32,504 nucleotides of DNA, taken from the NCBI GenBank assembly GCA_023662705.1, contig JAMPIM010000023.1, positions 1 to 32,504 on the forward strand. Reading direction: 5' to 3'. A program made the translations under genes and the position numbers. The DNA is from Candidatus Gastranaerophilales bacterium. GTDB lineage: Bacteria > Cyanobacteriota > Vampirovibrionia > Gastranaerophilales > Gastranaerophilaceae. The notes under the pieces were generated by a model, which searched no databases, was not told the origin of the DNA, and saw only the letters and a program-made list of their open reading frames with translations. The stretch's first letter is position 1. Every line of letters begins with the position of its first letter. Below, piece after piece: positions 14,599 through 22,962 of the stretch.

Positions 14599-14628
14599 TT
14601 TACAATATACTTTAATTTATAGTATTCT
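14599..14628 (+). promoter_or_regulatory. Probable promoter of the dTDP-rhamnose operon
   Basis: TTTACA (14599-14604, 5/6) and TATTCT (14623-14628, 4/6) are 18 nt apart, upstream of rfbC and its ribosome site AAGGGAG (14635-14641). The AT-rich 120 nt upstream (14477-14598) hold no gene or clear structure that I can see. Confidence 0.45.
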
Positions 14629-14648
14629 ATGAATAAGGGAGTATGGTT

Positions 14649-15191
14649 ATGCCGTTTGAATTTATAAGACAAGAAATTGAGGATGTAATATTAGTCAAAC
14701 CTAAGGTTTTTGGCGATAACAGAGGCTTTTTCCTCGAAAGCTACAAAAAATCTGATTTCGTACAAAACGGAATAGATGTTGAGTTTAATCAAGATAATCA
14801 TTCCAAATCCACAGCACATGTTCTTAGAGGGCTTCATTATCAGGAAACACCTTACGGACAGGCAAAACTTGTTCGCTGTTCAAGAGGCAGAATCTACGAT
14901 GTGGCAATGGATATTCGCCCTGAATCAAAAACTTTCGGCAAATACGTAAAAGTCGAACTTTCAGAAGAAAATAAATGCATGCTGTTTATTCCTGAAGGTT
15001 TTGCGCACGGTTTTGTTGTACTCTCTGATGAAGCGGAATTATTATATAAAGCAAGCGGAGAATACGCACCTCAAGCCGACCGCGGAATTCTATGGTCAGA
15101 AGTTGATTGGGGTATAGATTTTGAACCGATTCTTTCAGAAAAAGACAAAGTTCAGCCAAAATTAAAGGAGGTTTTTGCATGCGTATCTTAG
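14649..15191 (+). CDS. rfbC: dTDP-4-dehydrorhamnose 3,5-epimerase
   Basis: Third enzyme of dTDP-L-rhamnose synthesis: epimerises C3 and C5 of dTDP-4-keto-6-deoxy-glucose. The 180-residue cupin carries DNRGFFLESY at 23-32, FNQDNHSKS at 46-54, the catalytic histidine H63 in VLRGLHYQ, RGRIYDVAMDIR at 79-90 and FIPEGFAHGF in the second strand set, all typical. Of two in-frame ATGs (14643, 14649) the second is 8 nt from AAGGGAG and is preferred. The 3' end overlaps rfbB by 13 nt. It is the first gene of a five-gene operon. Confidence 0.96.
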   Translation: MPFEFIRQEIEDVILVKPKVFGDNRGFFLESYKKSDFVQNGIDVEFNQDNHSKSTAHVLRGLHYQETPYGQAKLVRCSRGRIYDVAMDIRPESKTFGKYVKVELSEENKCMLFIPEGFAHGFVVLSDEAELLYKASGEYAPQADRGILWSEVDWGIDFEPILSEKDKVQPKLKEVFACVS

Positions 15192-16156
15192 TTACAGGCG
15201 GAGCAGGATTTATCGGAAGCTGTTTTGTAAGACACATGCTCCAAAAACATCCTGATTATAAGATTATTAACTTAGACGCACTGACTTATTGCGGTAATTT
15301 AGACAACTTAAAAGATGTTGAATCAAACCCGAATTATAAATTTGTTCACGGCAACATCTGCGACAGAAATCTTGTAAGAGAACTAATTCGTGAATCTGAT
15401 TGCGTTGTAAACTTTGCAGCAGAATCTCATGTTGATAATTCTATTAAACACCCTGAAATCTTTATTGAAACAAATGTTCAGGGTACACTGAACCTCTTAC
15501 AGGCAAGCCGCGAAATCGGTGTTGAAAGATTTTTACAGGTTTCAACAGATGAAGTATATGGAACTTTAGGCAAAACCGGTTATTTCTATGAAACAACCCC
15601 GCTTGCACCAAACAGCCCTTATTCAGCTTCAAAAGCAAGCGCGGATATGCTTGTTAGAGCTTACCGTGAAACATACAACATGCCTGTCTTAAATACACGC
15701 TGTTCAAACAACTACGGGCCTTATCAGTATCCTGAAAAACTCATACCGTTCTTTATTTCACAATTATTAAAAGGTGAAAAAGTTCCTGTTTATGGCGACG
15801 GACTAAACGTAAGAGACTGGTTATATGTTTACGACCACTGCGAAGCAATTGATGTAGTACTTCATAGGGGTAAAATAGGCGAAGTGTACAACATCGGCGG
15901 ACACAACGAAAAAACAAATATTGAAATAACTCATCTTATTTTGAACGCAATGGGTAAAGATGAGTCTTCCATAAAATATGTTGAAGACCGACTCGGACAT
16001 GACAGACGTTATGCTATTTCTAATGACAAAATCACTTCCGAACTCGGCTGGAAGCCGTCACTTACTTTTGAAGAAGGTATAAAACTCACAATTGACTGGT
16101 ATTTGAACAATCAGGAATGGATTAAAGGGATAGAAAATAAGAAGGCTGTTGTATGA
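15179..16156 (+). CDS. rfbB: dTDP-glucose 4,6-dehydratase
   Basis: Second step of dTDP-rhamnose synthesis: NAD-dependent conversion of dTDP-glucose to dTDP-4-keto-6-deoxyglucose. The 325-residue extended SDR protein has the Rossmann loop GGAGFIGS at 7-14, the catalytic STDEVYG with the Asp-Glu pair that marks dehydratases, and YSASK with the catalytic Tyr and Lys. TRCSNNYGPYQYPEKLIP and YVYDHCEAI are substrate-side family motifs. AAGGAGG lies 7 nt before the ATG, inside the end of rfbC. The stop overlaps the next start as ATGA. Confidence 0.97.
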   Translation: MRILVTGGAGFIGSCFVRHMLQKHPDYKIINLDALTYCGNLDNLKDVESNPNYKFVHGNICDRNLVRELIRESDCVVNFAAESHVDNSIKHPEIFIETNVQGTLNLLQASREIGVERFLQVSTDEVYGTLGKTGYFYETTPLAPNSPYSASKASADMLVRAYRETYNMPVLNTRCSNNYGPYQYPEKLIPFFISQLLKGEKVPVYGDGLNVRDWLYVYDHCEAIDVVLHRGKIGEVYNIGGHNEKTNIEITHLILNAMGKDESSIKYVEDRLGHDRRYAISNDKITSELGWKPSLTFEEGIKLTIDWYLNNQEWIKGIENKKAVV

Positions 16157-16782
16157 CAATAATGAATTTTATCAGAAAAAACCTAGGTTTACCTATGAAA
16201 TATGGAGACCCTAAACTGGTAAAAAAATATTGTAAAGGAAAAGGTCTGGAAATAGGCGGCGCATCCCATGCAGCCTTTCATTTTAATGCGTTAAATGTTG
16301 ATATGGCTGCTCATGACAATCCTGATGATGTATATTATCAAGAACAAATGAAACTTGCAGGATGCGTAAAAAAGGTTGATATTATTGCAAAAGGCGATAG
16401 TATTCCTTTAGAGGACAACTCTGTGGATTTTGTTTTTTCATCACATGTAATTGAACATTTTTATGATCCGATTTCGGCAGTAAATGAATGGCTTAGAGTT
16501 GTTAAACCTAATAAATACGTTGTATTAATAGTTCCCCATAAAGAAAGAACTTTTGATTCGGAACGAGATTGTACAACTATTGAGGAATTTGAAACAAGAC
16601 ATAATGATTATGATAAAAACATGTCTTATCCTGACCAACACTATAGTGTTTGGACAACAGAAACTTTTTTGGAGTTTGCAAAACACTTCAATTTTAATGT
16701 TATAGCATATCAGGATATTGTAGTTCCTCGTTTTAATAACAGTTTTGGGATAGTAATTAAAAAATCTGAAAGGAAATCATGA
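16153..16782 (+). CDS. SAM-dependent methyltransferase inside the rhamnose operon
   Basis: A 209-residue class I methyltransferase. GKGLEIGGASHA (29-40) is the SAM-binding motif I, LNVDM (47-51) the acidic motif, DSIPLEDNSVDFVFSSHVIE (82-101) motifs II-III, then VVKPNKYVVLIVPH (115-128). It sits between rfbB and rfbD with 4-nt ATGA overlaps on both sides, so it is translated with the rhamnose enzymes. By eye it is more AT-rich than its neighbours. The target is unknown: a deoxyhexose, a polysaccharide end, or a lipid-linked intermediate are all possible, and a methylated rhamnose would fit the context. The enzyme class is secure, the substrate is inference. Confidence 0.88.
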   Translation: MTIMNFIRKNLGLPMKYGDPKLVKKYCKGKGLEIGGASHAAFHFNALNVDMAAHDNPDDVYYQEQMKLAGCVKKVDIIAKGDSIPLEDNSVDFVFSSHVIEHFYDPISAVNEWLRVVKPNKYVVLIVPHKERTFDSERDCTTIEEFETRHNDYDKNMSYPDQHYSVWTTETFLEFAKHFNFNVIAYQDIVVPRFNNSFGIVIKKSERKS

Positions 16783-17597
16783 AAGCACTTGTAACGGGCG
16801 CAAAAGGAATGCTCGGACAGGATTTATGTCCGATTTTAGAAGACAACGGATTTGAAGTAATTGAAACAGATATTCACAATCTTGATATTACAAAAGATTG
16901 CACTGAATTTATTATGGCAGAAAAACCCGATTTAGTAATACATTGTGCTGCGTACACAAATGTTGATAAAGCGGAAGAAGACCTTGAAACAGCAAGATTG
17001 ATAAATGCAGTCGGAGCGGAAAACATTGCCAAAGCCTGCGCTAAAGCAGATGCAACAATGGTTTATATTTCTACGGATTATGTTTTCGACGGCACTAAAA
17101 ACGAACCTTATTTACCTGAAGACAAACCTAATCCGATAAATAACTACGGATTGACTAAACTTCAAGGCGAAGAAGCAGTTAAAAAACATTGCACTAAATA
17201 CTACATTGCGCGCACAAGCTGGTTATACGGTCATCATGGACGAAATTTTGTAGAGACAATGATTTCTCTTGCAGATAAACCTGAACTCAAAGTTGTAGAT
17301 GACCAAATCGGATGTCCGACCTGGACAGTTGAGCTTGCAAACGGAATCCTTAAACTTTTGGATAAACCGTTTGGAACATATCACGTATGCGGCAGCGGAC
17401 ATACAAGCTGGTACGGATTTGCAAAAGAAATCTTTGAACAAGAAGGACTAAAAGTTAATTTAAACCCTTGTGCAACAGAAGAATTTCCGCGGCCTGCTAA
17501 ACGACCAAAGTTCAGCATTATGGAAAACAACGGCATTACACGAGATTGGAAAAGTGCACTAAAAGATTATTTAGCACTCAGGGAGGTAACAGTATGA
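16779..17597 (+). CDS. rfbD: dTDP-4-dehydrorhamnose reductase
   Basis: Last step of dTDP-L-rhamnose synthesis: NAD(P)H-dependent reduction of the 4-keto group. The 272-residue SDR protein shows TGAKGMLGQDL at 6-16, HCAAYTNVDKAEED, the catalytic STDYVFDG, and NNYGLTKLQGE with the Tyr-x3-Lys pair, then ARTSWLYG. All are standard RfbD marks and the length is a little under the usual 285-300. Its start overlaps the methyltransferase stop and its own stop overlaps the rfbA start, both ATGA. Confidence 0.96.
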   Translation: MKALVTGAKGMLGQDLCPILEDNGFEVIETDIHNLDITKDCTEFIMAEKPDLVIHCAAYTNVDKAEEDLETARLINAVGAENIAKACAKADATMVYISTDYVFDGTKNEPYLPEDKPNPINNYGLTKLQGEEAVKKHCTKYYIARTSWLYGHHGRNFVETMISLADKPELKVVDDQIGCPTWTVELANGILKLLDKPFGTYHVCGSGHTSWYGFAKEIFEQEGLKVNLNPCATEEFPRPAKRPKFSIMENNGITRDWKSALKDYLALREVTV

Positions 17598-18460
17598 AAG
17601 GAATAGTACTTGCAGGAGGTTCAGGAACCCGTTTATACCCGACAACCATGGCAACATCCAAACAGCTTTTGCCTGTTTATGATAAACCTATGATTTATTA
17701 TCCGATTTCGGTTCTAATGCTTGCAGGTATTCGCGAAATCCTTATTATATCAACACCTCAGGATTTACCGAATTTCAAAAAACTCTTAGGAGACGGCGAA
17801 CAGTTTGGAGTAAAATTCTCGTACAAAGAACAGCCTAGTCCTGATGGTCTGGCTCAAGCATTCATACTCGGAGAAGAATTTATCAGTAAGGATTCGGCTG
17901 CATTGGTTCTCGGCGATAATATTTTCTACGGCGCAGGATTTTCAGGAATACTTAAAAATGCTGTAGAAAGAGCTGACAAAGGAGATGCGACAATTTTCGG
18001 ATATTATGTAAAAGACCCTGAAAGATTCGGTGTTGTTGAGTTCGACAAAGAAGGTAAAGCTCTTTCAATAGAAGAAAAACCCGCTAAGCCTAAATCAAAT
18101 TACGCAGTTACTGGTCTATATTTCTATGATAACAAAGTTATTGAATACGCTAAATCTCTTAAGCCTTCAAAACGCGGTGAGTTGGAAATAACCGACTTAA
18201 ACAAAATATATCTGAAATCAGAAAAACTCCACACGGAAGTTTTCGGCAGAGGTTTTGCTTGGCTTGATACAGGAACACACAAATCCCTAATGCAGGCAGG
18301 GCAATATGTTCAAACCATAGAAGAAAATCAGGGAATAAAAATTGCCTGTTTAGAAGAAGTTGCATTCAGAATGGGATTTTTGCCTAAAGAACAAGTTATT
18401 GAAAACGCAAAAAAATATAAACAAAACGAATATTATAATTACATAACAAATTTGCACTAA
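17594..18460 (+). CDS. rfbA: Glucose-1-phosphate thymidylyltransferase
   Basis: First step of the pathway: glucose-1-phosphate plus dTTP gives dTDP-glucose. The 288-residue nucleotidyltransferase starts with the signature KGIVLAGGSGTRLYPTT, followed by KQLLPVYDKPMIYYP at 23-37, LGDNIFYG, and EEKPAKPKSNYAVTGLYFYD; GRGFAWLDTGTH marks the metal site region. The preferred ATG 17594 overlaps the rfbD stop and has GGAGG 9 nt upstream; an earlier in-frame ATG would add 16 residues unlike the family. With it the operon has all four enzymes from glucose-1-phosphate to dTDP-L-rhamnose. Confidence 0.97.
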   Translation: MKGIVLAGGSGTRLYPTTMATSKQLLPVYDKPMIYYPISVLMLAGIREILIISTPQDLPNFKKLLGDGEQFGVKFSYKEQPSPDGLAQAFILGEEFISKDSAALVLGDNIFYGAGFSGILKNAVERADKGDATIFGYYVKDPERFGVVEFDKEGKALSIEEKPAKPKSNYAVTGLYFYDNKVIEYAKSLKPSKRGELEITDLNKIYLKSEKLHTEVFGRGFAWLDTGTHKSLMQAGQYVQTIEENQGIKIACLEEVAFRMGFLPKEQVIENAKKYKQNEYYNYITNLH

Positions 18461-18464
18461 AATA

Positions 18465-18473
18465 TGCTATAAT
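18465..18473 (+). promoter_or_regulatory. Extended -10 promoter for the sugar transferase
   Basis: TGCTATAAT is a perfect extended -10 box 5 nt after the rfbA stop. No good -35 lies at the right distance, which is common for extended -10 promoters. The start point near 18480 gives a leader of about 26 nt with TAGGAG before the ATG. Confidence 0.65.
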
Positions 18474-18505
18474 ATAAGAGTTGCACGACAACATTAGGAG
18501 TTTAT

Positions 18506-19846
18506 ATGGCTGTTTTATCAAGATCTGTTTATGTACTTGCGGTTATTGAGGCTTTAATTACTGCATTTGTGGCACTTTTGAGTTTCGCTTTTGTTGCACA
18601 AACTCCCGCAAAACTCTTTATCGTTGCTTTTATTTTTGTTGTATCAATTATTACAGCGTTGACTCTTAAAGGGTTTTACAGCATAAGAAAATATCGTTTA
18701 AAAGATATTTATCTTCTTTTTGAAGGAATTTTTATCGCATCTTTTGCCGCTACAGCATTATCTGTGCCTGTTCTGGGCGGATTTGCGTACGCATTGGCTT
18801 TATATGATATCGGCTTAATTTTTACAAGTATTTTACTTGTAAGAATCGTCTTCCTGATTTACAAAAAATTCCTCAAACCTGTTAAAAACATTCTAATCGT
18901 CGGTGCTGGTCAGGACGGAAAACTTATTGCCGAAGAAATCCAATCAAGACCTGAACTCGGAATGAAAGTTGTCGGATTCTTGGATGATAATATGAATAAT
19001 ATCGAAGAAGAAGACTCTTCAATCCCTATTTTGGGCTTAACTTATGACTCGGAAGCAGTTATTAAAGATAATAAAGTAGATATGGTTATTATTGCCGTTA
19101 AATCAAGAATGGATTCAAATATCCTTACCGATTTAGCAAAAGGAATTCCTCTTGGCGTTAAAGTTTGGAGAATGCCGACATTCTACGCACATATTACTAA
19201 AAAACTCTTTACTAATAAAATGGCTGTAAACTGGCTGTTCTATGATTATGTAAGACCAAAACACATTATCTACTCACACGTAAAACAGGTTCTTGATATA
19301 ATTTCTGCAATTGCAATTCTGATTGTAACATTACCGTTATCAGTTATCGCAATGATTGGAATCAAACTCTCCGATTTCGGCCCTGTATTCTTTACTCAGA
19401 CAAGAATCGGAAAATTCGGAAGACCATTCAAAATGATAAAATTCAGAACTATGTATCAGGACAAAGTTGATGAAGGTTTTGATGACGATTTGGAAGAAAT
19501 CGAAAACGACGATAAACGTATTATGCCGTTCTGCAAACTAATCAGAAAATTCCATATCGACGAAATTCCGCAAATGTTCAATATCTTAAAAGGCGAAATG
19601 AGCTTAATCGGCCCGCGTCCCGTAAGAGAAGAAGTTTATCTTGAAAACAAGGAAAATATTCCGTTCTGGGAATGCCGTAACTGGGTTCGCCCGGGCTGGA
19701 CAGGATGGCAGCAGATTAATAATGTTGATTGCATACCTGAAGAACGTCTCGGATACGATTTATATTATGTAAAACACAGAACACTCTTCTGGGAAATTAC
19801 AATCTTTGTTCAATATCTTGCAAAAGTAATCAGCGGAAGATTATAG
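18506..19846 (+). CDS. Polyprenyl-phosphate sugar-1-phosphate transferase
   Basis: Inner-membrane initiating enzyme of surface polysaccharide synthesis: moves a sugar-1-phosphate from a nucleotide sugar to undecaprenyl phosphate. The 446-residue protein has four N-terminal membrane helices (about 8-30, 35-55, 68-88, 95-118), a Rossmann-like middle domain starting KNILIVGAGQDGKLIAEE (127-144) and GFLDDN, a fifth membrane segment at about 262-286, and the catalytic bacterial sugar transferase domain: FFTQTRIGKFGRPFKMIKFR, KLIRKFHIDEIPQMFNILKG, SLIGPRPVREE and WVRPGWTGWQQI. It is of the WbaP/WcaJ type; the sugar cannot be told. It follows the rhamnose operon but has its own promoter. Its 3' end overlaps a convergent gene by 6 nt. 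Confidence 0.93.
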   Translation: MAVLSRSVYVLAVIEALITAFVALLSFAFVAQTPAKLFIVAFIFVVSIITALTLKGFYSIRKYRLKDIYLLFEGIFIASFAATALSVPVLGGFAYALALYDIGLIFTSILLVRIVFLIYKKFLKPVKNILIVGAGQDGKLIAEEIQSRPELGMKVVGFLDDNMNNIEEEDSSIPILGLTYDSEAVIKDNKVDMVIIAVKSRMDSNILTDLAKGIPLGVKVWRMPTFYAHITKKLFTNKMAVNWLFYDYVRPKHIIYSHVKQVLDIISAIAILIVTLPLSVIAMIGIKLSDFGPVFFTQTRIGKFGRPFKMIKFRTMYQDKVDEGFDDDLEEIENDDKRIMPFCKLIRKFHIDEIPQMFNILKGEMSLIGPRPVREEVYLENKENIPFWECRNWVRPGWTGWQQINNVDCIPEERLGYDLYYVKHRTLFWEITIFVQYLAKVISGRL

Positions 19847-20581
19847 TTTTTTATAAACATTGTGCATAACACGTCCAAAATTGTGTTTACGCAGCAATGC
19901 CTGAATGGAAGGTTCTTCTTCTTCCAGTAATCCGATTACAAACAAACTGTTTTCTTTTAATATGTTGGAAGCAGTTTCTATAAAGCGCTGAACTTTTGAA
20001 GGATAATCGGCAAAATACCCGAGACAATTCCTGCATAATAATATAGTATTAGAATCATCTTTTAAGGTTGGAAGTATTTCAAACATATCACCTTGATTGA
20101 AATTAACACGATTTTTCAGCTTTGACCTTACGGAATACAAAGTAGAAAACCCGCTGTAAGAAGGTTCGGTATCAGGAGTCTTAAAATATCGTTTTAGTCC
20201 AATCCCCTTACCATTTATACATGACTCATCCTGCGGAGATATATGAACATATCCGCTTGACGCCATTTTGACCATACTGTCCTTAATATCATAAGCCGTT
20301 ATAGGATTGCATTTCTCTAAGTACTTCTCATCAGCATACTCAAATAATGACATAATATAAGTAAACGCCTCTGTTCCATCAGAAGCTCCAAACTGTACAA
20401 TATTTACCTTATCTTTATCTTTAAAAAGCTCTTCTTGATAACGAATAAACTCTTCCCATCTCAAATCTTTTCTAAAAAACCAAGTCCAAGTCCCCATCTC
20501 TTTACCGTCTTGCATTCTATAGAACGAAGACGAAGATTTGAATTGCGGAGCATAATACGGTTGGTTAAAAGATATCTTCAT
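19841..20581 (-). CDS. CheR-like SAM methyltransferase with PQFKS tag
   Basis: A 246-residue protein whose C-terminal two-thirds follow the CheR pattern: VNIVQFGASDGTEAFTYIM at 59-77 (motif I, with FGASDGTE in place of CheR's GCSTGEE), AYDIKDSMVKMASSGYV at 97-112, KRYF at 130-133, VNFNQGDMF at 159-167 and ILLCRNCLGYF at 180-190, equivalent to CheR's LCRNVLIYF. The N-terminal domain of CheR is replaced by a short leader containing PQFKS at 12-16, the tag shared by six proteins here. No chemotaxis gene is nearby, so the substrate need not be a receptor. The preferred start is ATG 20581; a TTG at 20599 is the alternative. No clear ribosome site precedes it. Confidence 0.82.
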   Translation of the reverse strand: MKISFNQPYYAPQFKSSSSFYRMQDGKEMGTWTWFFRKDLRWEEFIRYQEELFKDKDKVNIVQFGASDGTEAFTYIMSLFEYADEKYLEKCNPITAYDIKDSMVKMASSGYVHISPQDESCINGKGIGLKRYFKTPDTEPSYSGFSTLYSVRSKLKNRVNFNQGDMFEILPTLKDDSNTILLCRNCLGYFADYPSKVQRFIETASNILKENSLFVIGLLEEEEPSIQALLRKHNFGRVMHNVYKKL

Positions 20582-20661
20582 AACTCTAATAAACCGCAAG
20601 AAAAATATTTTTTGCTATGTTCATGCTACGATTGAAATGTACACTAAGCTGGAGAATAAAA

Positions 20662-20898
20662 ATGCAAGTAAATAACATATCCCCTGCTTTCACAGGCAGA
20701 GAATTCAACATTACCCCTGAAATGAACAAAGGAAGAAAATTTTTATATAATGAAGTTGTAGATATAATCAGAGAAACACCTGTTCCTGCTGTTTTTTCAA
20801 ACGAAGGTATTAAAATCAGCGCACCTGAATCTCAGAGCCTTACAAAAGTTCTTGGTAATTTAACAAAATCAGGAATTAATTTTGAGACAATTGCTTAA
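20662..20898 (+). CDS. Small PAFTG-tag protein, unknown function
   Basis: A 78-residue protein starting MQVNNISPAFTGREFNITPE, with PAFTG at 8-12, the tag seen in five other proteins. The rest looks like a small alpha/beta domain (GRKFLYNEVVDIIRETP, then SLTKVLGNLTKSGINFE). GGAG lies 7 nt before the chosen ATG; an earlier in-frame start at 20617 lacks one. TGCTACGAT at 20624-20632 may be its extended -10 box. The last 23 nt overlap the end of bioA on the other strand. I recognise no family; the protein is probably lineage-specific. Confidence 0.72.
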   Translation: MQVNNISPAFTGREFNITPEMNKGRKFLYNEVVDIIRETPVPAVFSNEGIKISAPESQSLTKVLGNLTKSGINFETIA

Positions 20899-22222
20899 TT
20901 GTACAATCTAAAGCAACATCAGTAACAAAATCCATATCCGCTTCTTCAATAATTAGCGGCGGATTGAAGTATAAAACATCACCTAAAGGACGAAGCAAAA
21001 CACCTTTTTCAAGGGCTCTTTTATAGATTTGATAGCCCGTTCTTTTGGTGTAGTCTAAAGGTTCTTTTGTTTCCTTATTTTTTACCAGTTCAATCGCATT
21101 AATCAAACCGATTGAGCGGACTTCGCCTACATTTTCAAGCGGAAGGAATTTTTCTTTAATAATTTTATTAAAGTATTTTGCTCTAACATTGGCTTTTTCA
21201 ATTATTTTTTCATCACTCAAAATTTTAAGCACCTCAACAGCAGCGGAACACGCCAGAGGATTTCCCGCATAAGTATGAGAATGCATAAAAGCTTTGCCTT
21301 TCAAATAATCATCATAAAACGCGTCATAAATCTCTTGAGTAGTAATTGCAACCGCCATCGGCATATAACCGCCCGTTAAACCTTTTGAGAGACACATAAT
21401 ATCAGGGGAAACTCCTGCATGGTCAAACGCAAACATTTTCCCTGTTCTGCCATAACCTGTCGCAATCTCATCCGCAATCAAATGCACATTATATTTGTCA
21501 CACAATTCTCTTAATTTTTTCAAATAAAGCGGCGGATAAACCTTCATGCCGGCAGAACCCTGCAAAAGCGGTTCAACTATAATTGCAGCAGTTTCTTCTG
21601 CATATTGTTTGAACGCTTCTTCTGCTTTAGCAAAACATTCGCATTGACAATTATCACGGCATTTGCCGTAAGGACAGCGGAAACAGTCAGGGCCGTCAAT
21701 TCTTACAACATCCAAAAGAAGCGGTTTATACAATTCCGAATACAAATCTACTCCACCCACAGCAAGCGCACCAAGGGTTTCGCCATGATAAGCCTCTGAA
21801 AGTGCCATAAAATGTTTTTTCTGCGGATTGCCTGTTTGATAATGATACTGAAAACTCATTTTTAAAGACATTTCAATCGCTGATGAGCCATTGTCGGCAA
21901 AGTTGAATTTACACAAACCTTTCGGAAGAACTTTCATAAGTTCCTGACAAAGAGTAATTACTGTTTTATGCGAAAAATTAGCAAAAATCACATGTTCTAA
22001 AGTATCAATCTGTTTTTTTACAGCAGCATTGATTCTCGGGTTACAGTGTCCAAGCAGATTACACCACCATGAACTGATTACATCTTTATAACATTTACCG
22101 TTAATATCATAAAGATTAATACCTTCACCTCGCTCAATCACAATCGGAGGAAGTGTTTCATAATCCTTCATCTGTGAACAAGGGTGCCAAATATATTTTA
22201 AATCTTCTGCCTGCCAATCCAT
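20876..22222 (-). CDS. bioA: Adenosylmethionine-8-amino-7-oxononanoate aminotransferase BioA
   Basis: PLP enzyme of biotin synthesis: transfers an amino group from SAM to KAPA, giving DAPA. The 448-residue protein has YIWHPCSQMKDY at 10-21, SSWWCNLLGHCNPRIN at 50-65, FADNGSSAIEMSLKM at 108-122, IADEIATGYGRTGKMFAFDH at 249-268, the Schiff-base lysine K280 in LSKGLTGGYMP, and HSHTYAGNPLACSAA, all BioA marks. Residues 180-196 form a cysteine-rich insert (C180, 183, 188, 192, 194, 196) that could bind a metal. The ATG lies 3 nt after bioD with AAGGA 7 nt upstream, so the pair forms one operon. bioB, bioF and the pimeloyl genes are not in the window. Confidence 0.96.
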   Translation of the reverse strand: MDWQAEDLKYIWHPCSQMKDYETLPPIVIERGEGINLYDINGKCYKDVISSWWCNLLGHCNPRINAAVKKQIDTLEHVIFANFSHKTVITLCQELMKVLPKGLCKFNFADNGSSAIEMSLKMSFQYHYQTGNPQKKHFMALSEAYHGETLGALAVGGVDLYSELYKPLLLDVVRIDGPDCFRCPYGKCRDNCQCECFAKAEEAFKQYAEETAAIIVEPLLQGSAGMKVYPPLYLKKLRELCDKYNVHLIADEIATGYGRTGKMFAFDHAGVSPDIMCLSKGLTGGYMPMAVAITTQEIYDAFYDDYLKGKAFMHSHTYAGNPLACSAAVEVLKILSDEKIIEKANVRAKYFNKIIKEKFLPLENVGEVRSIGLINAIELVKNKETKEPLDYTKRTGYQIYKRALEKGVLLRPLGDVLYFNPPLIIEEADMDFVTDVALDCTIKQLSQN

Positions 22223-22225
22223 AAT

Positions 22226-22900
22226 CTAATCCTTAAATAGTCCTTCCAAAAGCATAATGTCATTACCGTTTTTCGCTACAGTTGCAACAACATTTACGCC
22301 GGTTAAGTTTTCTACCTGCTCTAAATTATCCCAATGCATAAAATCATTTGAATCATAATTATTGAGAATAATTCCTTCTATTTCAATACCGTTAGCACGG
22401 GCATATTCAACAGTCAAAAGAGTTGAATTTATTGTTCCCAAGCCCGCATCTGCAATAATCAGCGTACTCAAACCCAGTTCCCAGATTAAATCTTTTAAAA
22501 GATATTTTTCATCTTTTTCTGCTATCAAAGGACAGGTTATTCCACCCGCGCCTTCAATTAAAAGATAGTCGTATTTTTTATTAATCTGAGCAAAATCATA
22601 CTTTATTTTGTCTATATCAATTTTTTGATTAGCACGTTTAGCAGCAAGGTGCGGAGAAACAGCTTCTTTCCACCAATATGAAACACATTCGTCCGCCGTA
22701 GTCGGAATTTGAGCCATATCCACAACATAATTAGGGTCGCTGTCAACAAGTCTTCCGCCGAGTTCAAAAACTCCGCTCACGACAGGTTTATAGTACCCGC
22801 AGTTGTAACCTGCTTCGCGCATTTTTTTAACAATCAGCGCTGAAATATAGGTTTTTCCGACATCTGTTCCAGTTGCTGTAATAAAAATCTTCTTAGCCAT
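22226..22900 (-). CDS. bioD: Dethiobiotin synthetase BioD
   Basis: ATP-dependent carboxylase that closes the ureido ring of biotin from DAPA and CO2, giving dethiobiotin. The 224-residue protein starts KKIFITATGTDVGKTY, whose GTDVGKT is the BioD P-loop. Further marks are GYYKPVVSG, LLIEGAGGITCPL (the family's EGAGG loop) and a short DAGLGTINSTLLTVE helix. The ATG has no Shine-Dalgarno sequence; TGCTAACCT ends exactly 6 nt upstream and may be a -10 box of a leaderless message. bioA follows directly. Confidence 0.95.
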   Translation of the reverse strand: MAKKIFITATGTDVGKTYISALIVKKMREAGYNCGYYKPVVSGVFELGGRLVDSDPNYVVDMAQIPTTADECVSYWWKEAVSPHLAAKRANQKIDIDKIKYDFAQINKKYDYLLIEGAGGITCPLIAEKDEKYLLKDLIWELGLSTLIIADAGLGTINSTLLTVEYARANGIEIEGIILNNYDSNDFMHWDNLEQVENLTGVNVVATVAKNGNDIMLLEGLFKD

Positions 22901-22906
22901 ATTTAA

Positions 22907-22915
22907 AGGTTAGCA
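22907..22915 (-). promoter_or_regulatory. Candidate extended -10 of a leaderless bioDA message
   Basis: Minus strand TGC-TAACCT followed by 6 nt and the bioD ATG. The hexamer matches the key T1, A2 and T6 positions only, so by itself it is weak. It is listed because the same -10, 6 nt, ATG geometry recurs at three other genes here and because bioD lacks a ribosome site. Confidence 0.35.
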
Positions 22916-22962
22916 CTTCAAGATTGAATATACAAGAATAAATTATTTAATATATTGTCGTT

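Noticed and set aside
19841..20581. A chemotaxis role for the CheR-like protein
   Set aside because: There are no receptor, cheA, cheB or flagellar genes in the window and the CheR N-terminal domain is missing, so only the methyltransferase class is claimed.
22901..22962. BirA operator upstream of bioD
   Set aside because: A single TAACC-like half-site is present but no paired half-site at BirA spacing, so no operator is called.
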